DNA from: Macrothele yani
Lineage: Eukaryota; Arthropoda; Arachnida; Araneae; Macrothelidae
Direction: 5' to 3'
DNA: 64,000 bases
Assembly: GCA_039090855.1 (NCBI GenBank)
Contig: CM077016.1
Location: 51,727,436 to 51,791,435 of the forward strand
Made by a program: the position numbers and the translations under genes. This document shows, in pieces, positions 62,674 to 64,000 of this stretch (the stretch's first letter is position 1; each line of letters opens with the position of its first letter). The notes below the pieces were generated by a model. It had not been told where the DNA came from and ran no database searches. It saw only the letters and a program-made list of their open reading frames with translations.

Positions 62674-63779
62674 GCACACAGACACACAGGGCGTTCAAAA
62701 AATATCTCCGCCGTGGGTATCGTAGGTTATATAGAAATCATACAGATGTATTACCGGAAAGTATAATTTCCTCACTTACTTACACAAAGTGTTGAAACTG
62801 TAGTCTGTTACGGAGATTTAATACTAAAATTTTAGGCAAGGATATTAAATCTCATTTCGCAACTTTTATTTCGCTTTAGTGCTCTATTTCCTTTGTTTCC
62901 ACGATGCGTGAGAAAATTTTGCTTCGTCACCAAGGTATAGAAACATCGGAAGCACGGTTTATTTAGAGACGCCAGTTTGTCGCATCTTAAGGGTCTGGGC
63001 CTTTGTATTTCGTAGACGCATTGGTATTGTCCAGCTCATTTGGTCTTTTGCCTTTTTAATTTCAAAGCAGCCGACTGTAAGCGCAAGCCCTCTTAATTTT
63101 AATCTTGAAGCAGACGCCGACGTTTCCCATGGTTTTTGTGGAAGTAAGGGGTGAGTTTGCGGGGGGACAAGGGGGAGCTAGGATGGTCGTCTGGAGGAAT
63201 TGGAGGCGAGCGGTCGCTGGGAGAGGAGGCGAGGAAACGCCTTAGGTGTTGGAAAGCACGTCTTAAGGCTAAGCAGGGGAATGGAGGTTTTTCTCCACGT
63301 GCGTGAGGGATAGACGAAGGAACGGCCTAAAAAGGAGGAAGGTAACGAAAAGGCAATTCACGGAAAGAAATGTTGGTTTCAGAGGAACGGGGAGGAATAA
63401 CTGAAAAGCTCAGGACAACCTTCTGCACTTAAGTAAAGAAAAGAATAAAGTGTTTTAAAATATATAAAAGGATTTCATAAAAATTATAGCTTATAGTTAT
63501 TATTATTTTCAATCATGGAGGACTGTGCTCGCTATTAACAAAGAGTATGCTAGGATTATGTACCAACAAGTTGATAAACCTCCTATTATTGCTCTTATCT
63601 TACTACGTTAACCTGGAAGAATAAACCAAGTTAACACGACCTTCACATAACCTAATTGTTTTACATATGTTTTCTAGCACATCTGCGGGAGTCAAAAAGT
63701 TACTCCGCAGTAAAGTAAATACTGTCCCACTTAATTTTGGAGGTGCTACAAACAAAATTTTTGAATTAAGTAACTTGTA
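62674..63779. other. No gene; GC-rich block and repeat fragments
   Basis: 62800-62870 is the inverse of 46540-46630. 63140-63345 is a G-rich block ('gtgagtttgcggggggacaa', 'ggtcgctgggagaggaggcg') with no long frame. 63606-63637 is a solitary end of the 43952 MITE family. Confidence 0.5.
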
Positions 63780-64000
63780 CACTGAAGAGCAACTGAATTA
63801 GAGATACCTGTCTAGTAACGTGTAGCACCACCTTTCGCCCTGATGACGGCTGCGATTCGTCTCAGCATGGACTCGACAAGACACCGGAAGCGTTGGGAAG
63901 CCATACGGATCCACGACCCCTGAACAAGCTCCCACAGTTCACGAAGATTTCATGGAGGGAGGTCATCTCTCTCGATGGCATCCCAGATGTGCTCGATGGG
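63780..64000 (-). mobile_element. DD36E-type transposon, 3' end, running off the window
   Basis: TA (63778-63779) precedes CACTGAAGAGCAACTGAATT. The sequence then matches the 3' end of the 23263-24464 copy, including the C-terminal transposase codons ('GRNGATRY'-type end) and, at the edge, the Glu region ('cccatcgagcacatctgggatgcc' on the minus strand in full form). This copy looks less damaged there than the two internal ones. Confidence 0.9.

Overview
This is a eukaryotic, repeat-dominated window, most likely from an arthropod and probably a chelicerate. The grounds are AT-rich non-coding DNA with intron-type splice sites, tRNA-derived SINEs, dense Tc1/mariner families of the kind abundant in arachnid genomes, and two LINE types. 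The species assignment is inference. Nothing prokaryotic was seen. Most long open frames are transposases, LINE proteins or low-complexity artefacts.

Layout. 1-5 kb holds a minus-strand intronless gene (2900-3742) with a PC4-like single-strand-DNA-binding motif. It is followed 51 nt after its stop by a textbook histone-type 3' stem-loop (2833-2848). Decayed minus-strand coding DNA lies at 866-2116, part of it with the same PC4-like signature. 5-6.3 kb has SINE/LTR-like debris and a well-spliced candidate host exon (6122-6204). 6.8-15 kb holds three near-complete Tc1-type elements with intact inverted ends but broken transposases, plus SINEs. 15.8-16.4 kb is a GA-rich tract. 17.8-19 kb is a Tc1/mariner chimera.

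20.6-25.6 kb is a nested stack. A 101-bp satellite, built from the last codons and 3' terminus of a Tc1 transposase, abuts the parent Tc1 element. That element is split by a second Tc1 element, which is itself split by a third. 26.4-33.8 kb is a nearly full-length Tx1/L1-type LINE (ORF1 and ORF2 overlap as ATGA) inserted inside a SINE with an 8-bp target duplication. 34.6-49 kb alternates large foldback elements (ends CCCAGCAAAAACA), a hAT MITE, a pogo/Tigger remnant, a second Tc1/mariner chimera, SINEs, tRNA-like dimers and a DD41D element.

49.5-50.2 kb is the clearest host locus: a GC-richer promoter/5'UTR block and a first coding exon (49969-50221) of an unidentified Pro/His-rich protein ending in a strong splice donor. 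Beyond it lie intron-like AT-rich DNA, a hAT element carrying a nested deletion derivative, a third foldback element, a 5'-truncated RTE LINE (60.6-62.7 kb) and a Tc1-type end running off the window.

The sequence works mainly as a fossil record of insertions whose relative ages can be read from nesting and target duplications. The host signals are the PC4-like gene with its histone-style 3' end, two candidate exons with equal splice phase, and one candidate small-RNA hairpin.
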